Shown here one piece after another: positions 60,204 to 64,000 of a DNA stretch of 64,000 nucleotides (positions are counted from its first letter, which is position 1; each line of letters opens with the position of its first letter). Where the stretch lies: contig NC_088302.1 in the NCBI RefSeq assembly GCF_032854445.1, positions 15,679,338 through 15,743,337 of the forward strand, in the 5' to 3' direction. The notes below the pieces were generated by a model. It made no database searches and had not been told where the DNA came from. It saw only the letters and a list, made by a program, of their open reading frames with translations. The position numbers and the translations under genes are program-made. The stretch comes from Liolophura sinensis (taxonomy: Eukaryota; Mollusca; Polyplacophora; Chitonida; Chitonidae).

Positions 60204-60284
60204 CTGTCTGAGACAATGGCGACCAATGGCTGCTCATCTTGGCGTTTGGATGTATCGCTGGAGTGCCGGCCAGGAACCAATAGT
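60204..60284 (-). CDS. FAM219A: FAM219 homologue, internal exon
   Basis: 81 bases between acceptor ttatctttgcag (ending 60285) and donor gtgaggtc (from 60203). Its first base completes an Arg codon with the previous exon. 26 codons follow, with LLVPGRHSSDTSK and DEQPLVAIVSD, and the final two bases start the Ser codon finished in the next exon. Vertebrate FAM219 has the same order at this place (a RLVVP-type start, a short Ser-rich stretch, then EKPLVAL and acidic residues). The gene's minus-strand orientation and reading phase agree at both ends. Confidence 0.85.
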
Positions 60285-61872
60285 CTGCAAAGATAATTAA
60301 AGTGGAATTTCATACCAAAATTACATGTAAGTACCAAATTTTACATACTTTATGCCAAGACAAATAGATAACTTCTGGTTTTCACAATATTTAATAAATC
60401 CGCTTGAGACAAATATGTCGACCCAGTTAACACTGCTTTCTTCTCTGTAAAAATGCCTAAATGTACATAACACATATGCTCAAAAAGCTAACAAATTGCA
60501 ACATCCAGAAAACTGTAGGAGCTAAGATGTTTGAGTAGTTACACAAATGAGATGAAGATTTACATACATAGCGTTTCAAGGGATTAATTTTCCTGTACAA
60601 ACTGAAATAAAACCAATACCCCAATCCACAAATATCACAAATATTAACATCTTTGACACGTGTCAAATAAGACAGCTTTATGTTACTTTGAGAATTAATA
60701 AACTTAAAGTCTTCTTACCATGAACAGTATCAATACCCTATCAGCTATCTGGCAGAAAACGGTGAAGAAATGCACACAACATCCATATGACTAAATACTA
60801 CATTCTGACCTGTCAACTATTACTACAGGGGTTAGACATTCAATTTAATCAAATAACCTATGTTAATGACTGAATGGAGGAGCATATTAGGATGCATACA
60901 AACTGATTTACAAAGATTCAGAAAGCAACAACATTGACATGACTCATGAAATAGTTTGCATAGATTTGGTTTTGAAGTCAGCCTACATAAAACCACTGAA
61001 CTGGAAGGCACCTATTACACGTAAAACAAACCTCCTGACTTGAAGTTGTAGTCAGGCCAGCAAAGAGCTGGATATGAACATGCAACCTCTTCTTGAGACA
61101 GGCTAGGGAAATTCTTACATATCAACATTACATGCATGTGCATACGTTTGCATTCTAAAATAATAATTTGACAATGATCGTCAAATCAAAACTTAAATGC
61201 ACAAATATATCACGTACACTTAGCAACAAAATCATAACCTCAGGACTATGAAGTTTTGTACAAAGGACTTAAACAAGACAAAAGACAACAACACTGAACC
61301 ACAAGAAAATCTACAACTACATATCATGCAGGTTTGTAGACACAGGTGTTAAACACAGGCAGGAGGGTTGGAGATACATGTAAGGTAAACCCACCTGTGA
61401 ACCCTGGAACGCCTTTGTCAGCATGTTGTAAGGCAGAAAGTTTGGAGTTAAATTTTTTTCAAAGAGATCATTACGATCCAATATAGGCACATCTGGTACT
61501 TTCATTCATTTTTCTCCAAATTAAATATGATTTTGAGGATCAAAAATAGGCGTACACTTGCTTTACATTAGCATCACACAGTACATGTATGTGTTGAAAT
61601 AAAAATGTCTGGCTTGACATATATCAGTGAGTGAGTGCTTGGGGTTTAACATCCTACTTAACAACTGACATATATCAGTAGGACTATAACCGCAAGGCTT
61701 CAATTATCAACTCAATTTTGTATAATTGAGGGATAGATGCACTGGAACTCACTGGTGCCCTAGATCATCAGGAAATATTAAAATCCTGCATAAATGTATT
61801 CAAGTTCTAAAAATGAGTTTAGTTGTAAACAAGTGACAAACATCACTTGGGAGAGATAACTGTTTTACTTAC
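60285..61872 (-). other. FAM219A: FAM219 intron
   Basis: Bounded by donor gtaagtaaaac (61872 downward) and acceptor ctttgcag. AT-rich and without coding signal. It contains the 37-bp SINE B insertion at 61629-61665. Confidence 0.75.
61629..61665 (-). mobile_element. Minimal SINE family B insertion with 14-bp target-site duplication
   Basis: Only 37 bases (a gagtgagtgcttggggttta segment and acatcctacttaaca) remain, equal to the extreme 3' end of family B. Both sides carry tgacatatatcagt exactly (61615-61628 and 61666-61679). It lies in a FAM219 intron. Confidence 0.93.
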
Positions 61873-61966
61873 CTTGAATGTGGTAATAAATACGACTTTT
61901 TGGGCTGCTGGTCAATGGTCTTGTCATGATTATCTTTTAGTCGCCTTGAGGCTTCCCTCTGTCGCT
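61873..61966 (-). CDS. FAM219A: FAM219 homologue, internal exon
   Basis: 94 bases between acceptor tacatttcag (ending 61967) and a strong donor gtaagt (from 61872). Two bases finish the Glu codon begun in the previous exon. 30 codons follow, with RQREASRRLKDNHD, QQPKKSY and LLPHS, and the last two bases begin the Arg codon completed in the next exon. Across the junction with the upstream exon the protein reads KKLERQREASRR, close to the conserved KLEKQRELARK-type core of vertebrate FAM219. This is a strong independent check on both splice sites. Confidence 0.87.
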
Positions 61967-62463
61967 CTGAAATGTATGGCAAATATGCAATGAATTGCAG
62001 AAATTATTTCTAGTAATAATTTCAATATATCTGTGTCAATTGTAGAGTCACAGAGTAATACTCAAGAATTTTTAACTCTCACGATAACCGTTACGTTTAT
62101 AGGTGGAAGAAACAGAGCACAACCCAGTAGAATCTACCGCACCTTGCCAGGTGAAGTACCCGCCAAACCTCCTCTTGTACATGTGCAGCCGCTGTGTAAG
62201 ACGGGAAGGCTGGAGAGGGAATAGGCAAGCTCAATAGTCACAGGTTATGGAGCTTTTGGCAGATGCCTTTGATTCACAGTTTTCATCATGGTATAACACC
62301 ATATAAGATTAATGAACCAAAGAAATTGTTGGTTATACAATAATTCACCAAAACAGCCATAGGTTTGCTAGAAGTGAATAAAACACATTCAGGCTCAAAT
62401 TTTAAAAACATTTCTTTCAACTACAAGTTGAGAACAGTTTAAAAACTGTTGGATGCAACTTAC
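61967..62463 (-). other. FAM219A: FAM219 intron
   Basis: About 500 bases between donor gtaagttg and acceptor catttcag on the minus strand. No coding signal. The short plus-strand frame 62033-62224 has no motif. Confidence 0.75.
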
Positions 62464-62542
62464 CAAGTTTCTTCTGAAGATCTGTTTTCTTCACCAGTTT
62501 TATATGCTCAGTAGCTCCATTGACACTGGAATGGGTCTCAGC
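62464..62542 (-). CDS. FAM219A: FAM219 homologue, most upstream exon visible
   Basis: 79 bases after a pyrimidine-rich acceptor (ttccttttctgaag, ending 62543), ending at donor gtaagttg. It reads 26 codons, AETHSSVNGATEH then IKLVKKTDLQKKL, plus one base of the Glu codon shared with the next exon. The basic, probably helical end matches the QVKLEKQRE region of vertebrate relatives. No ATG lies in frame within the exon, so at least one further exon upstream must encode the N-terminus (about 35 residues in vertebrates, from memory). Confidence 0.8.
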
Positions 62543-64000
62543 CTTCAGAAAAGGAAGAGTTTGACATTAGTAAACCTATTATTGACTTTTCCTACAAGCG
62601 TTCTGTTTTCATAGTACTACTGAGGAAAGAATAGTGCTAAATGATAACGGTTCCAAATATGATCTGGAGTACAGCTAAACATGATGCTCCCTGACAGCAC
62701 AAAATCATTTTGACATGACTTAAGTAAATATTTGTTTACATTTCATGATTATTACACGTTTGGATTTGGTTTAAAAGTGCATGATTGATCCAAAATATCA
62801 TCATGACATAAACTGCAGTTTTGAAGTGACAATAAAGGCTTTTATTCCATAAGGTGCCTTCTGTTACGGGTTGGCCAGACAGGATTTTTCAAACCAAGGA
62901 TTAAACATTAAGTCAGGAAAATGTCAAACAGAAATTGCCATGTCCTGCTGTTTAAGAGAGGATTGATAGGTGCACTCTATTCTGCAGAATGCTTTGCGGA
63001 ATGGACCTGCTGTATTTTTTAATTTCATGATAAAATGTTAAGGCAGGTAAATATCAGAAATTGTCGAGAACAGACCTTAATGTTTAGTTTAATTGAACTA
63101 TGATTTACCGTACATGAAGGTTGCCTGTGTGGATATAAAAGTTTGCCAGACCCATATAGAGGAGTTGAGATAGCAGCCTGGGGCTAAGGTGCCTGCTGAT
63201 TAGTACGAGATTGCTTTAAACATCAGTTTTGGCAAATTTTTGTACTGCCAAGTATGGCCCCAAACCAACATCAAAGCGCGCCCCATTTAAAAACCTGATA
63301 CAGTTAATTGCGCTTGTCAAAGATGTCGAGGCTGTCAGTACAGTCGTTCGCTTTGAGCATCACCAAGGGATCCCAAACCCATGCATGCAGCCTAGGAAAT
63401 AACAGCTCAACATGGTGCTTACGATAAATCGGCACACGAAAAAATAAGGAACATAAGTGTCTGCAAACTTAGGGCCGTCCTTAGGGCCATCCTTGGCTGA
63501 ACAAAATTTTGCCAAACCTAACATCAGAGTAGCTGCAACAGCTCTGATGGTTACTGAACTAATATACATATGTTGCAAATGCTACCCAGCTCAAAGCGGA
63601 AAGTACGTCCCCGAAATGTTCAGTTTAGGCCAGGTGTTGCTACAACTGCACTCCGTAAGAAGCTTGCACTATCACACAGAATTTGGCGATTTGTGAATTG
63701 TGATGATGACAAAATGGTGGCCCGTGAAATGTTCTGGTGAGCGAGTGGGGGGTATTTCGTTCCTTGTGGGGCAAAACAGCAATGGGGAAAACATAATTAA
63801 GTAGCGGGCTTCCACAATGTTTCTACTTTACGCGGAGCATATTTATAGGGACATCTGGCCTAAATTGAACGGCGCAGGGACGAACTTCGAGCTTTGAACA
63901 GGGTTGCATTTGCGACGATAGTACATAGGCCTACTTAAGTTCAGTAACCGTTGGAGCAGTTGCGGCTAAACATCTCGGACTAACTGCTGACAGTCACTGG
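62543..64000 (-). other. Presumed first FAM219 intron or upstream region
   Basis: I searched the minus strand for an ATG-containing exon with a gt donor that could supply the missing N-terminus and saw no convincing one, so the first exon may lie beyond the window. The last 300 bases are less AT-rich, with several CpG (ttacgcgg, cggcgca, tgcgacg), and could approach a promoter. Confidence 0.4.

Noticed and set aside
1-64000. CRISPR array, operon, or bacterial defence system
   Set aside because: Nothing in the window resembles one. The direct repeats are satellites or minisatellites without unique spacers, and the gene structure is eukaryotic.

Overview
The window looks like animal nuclear DNA, most likely from a marine mollusc. 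The evidence is that it is AT-rich and intron-bearing, has long gene-free stretches, contains many tRNA-derived SINE copies of a type I associate with mollusc genomes (consensus ending in a 'gtaaaacaccaatca' plus AAAT tail), and holds minisatellites. I see no prokaryotic features, rRNA, intact tRNA gene or CRISPR array. The species cannot be fixed from sequence alone.

Two genes can be supported, both on the minus strand. (1) A single-exon LicD/fukutin-type transferase lies at 43724-44944 (406 aa from the first ATG, one N-terminal membrane anchor, intact DDDVD motif). (2) The last four exons of a FAM219A/B homologue lie at 62464-62542, 61873-61966, 60204-60284 and 57644-57839. They join in frame through consensus splice sites, and the first exon is not visible and may lie beyond base 64000. 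A minus-strand T-rich stretch of about 5.5 kb (52100-57643) follows its stop codon and may be its long 3'UTR. Two further stretches (31578-31731 plus, 33504-33844 minus) have exon-like borders but no family I recognise.

The first 43 kb is almost all repeat-derived. SINE family A (cggcgtaaaac end) has about 16 copies or fragments. SINE family B (gtttaac end, GAGT/CATT tail) has about 8. There are two neighbouring copies of other tRNA-derived SINEs at 35727-36251. Three longer dispersed repeats, called D, E and F here, occur two to three times each, with SINEs nested inside them. There is also a 39-bp satellite (25293-26277) and a 13-bp minisatellite (31021-31220).

The most distinctive structures are a 1.9-kb long-armed inverted repeat with a coding remnant inside the last FAM219 intron (58201-60085), a 113-bp near-perfect hairpin in the presumed 3'UTR (56957-57068), a 67-bp tandem repeat there (55175-55475), a MITE-like element next to a truncated SINE (50488-50652), and several SINE insertions whose exact target-site duplications can be read by eye. 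I found no convincing novel multi-gene system.
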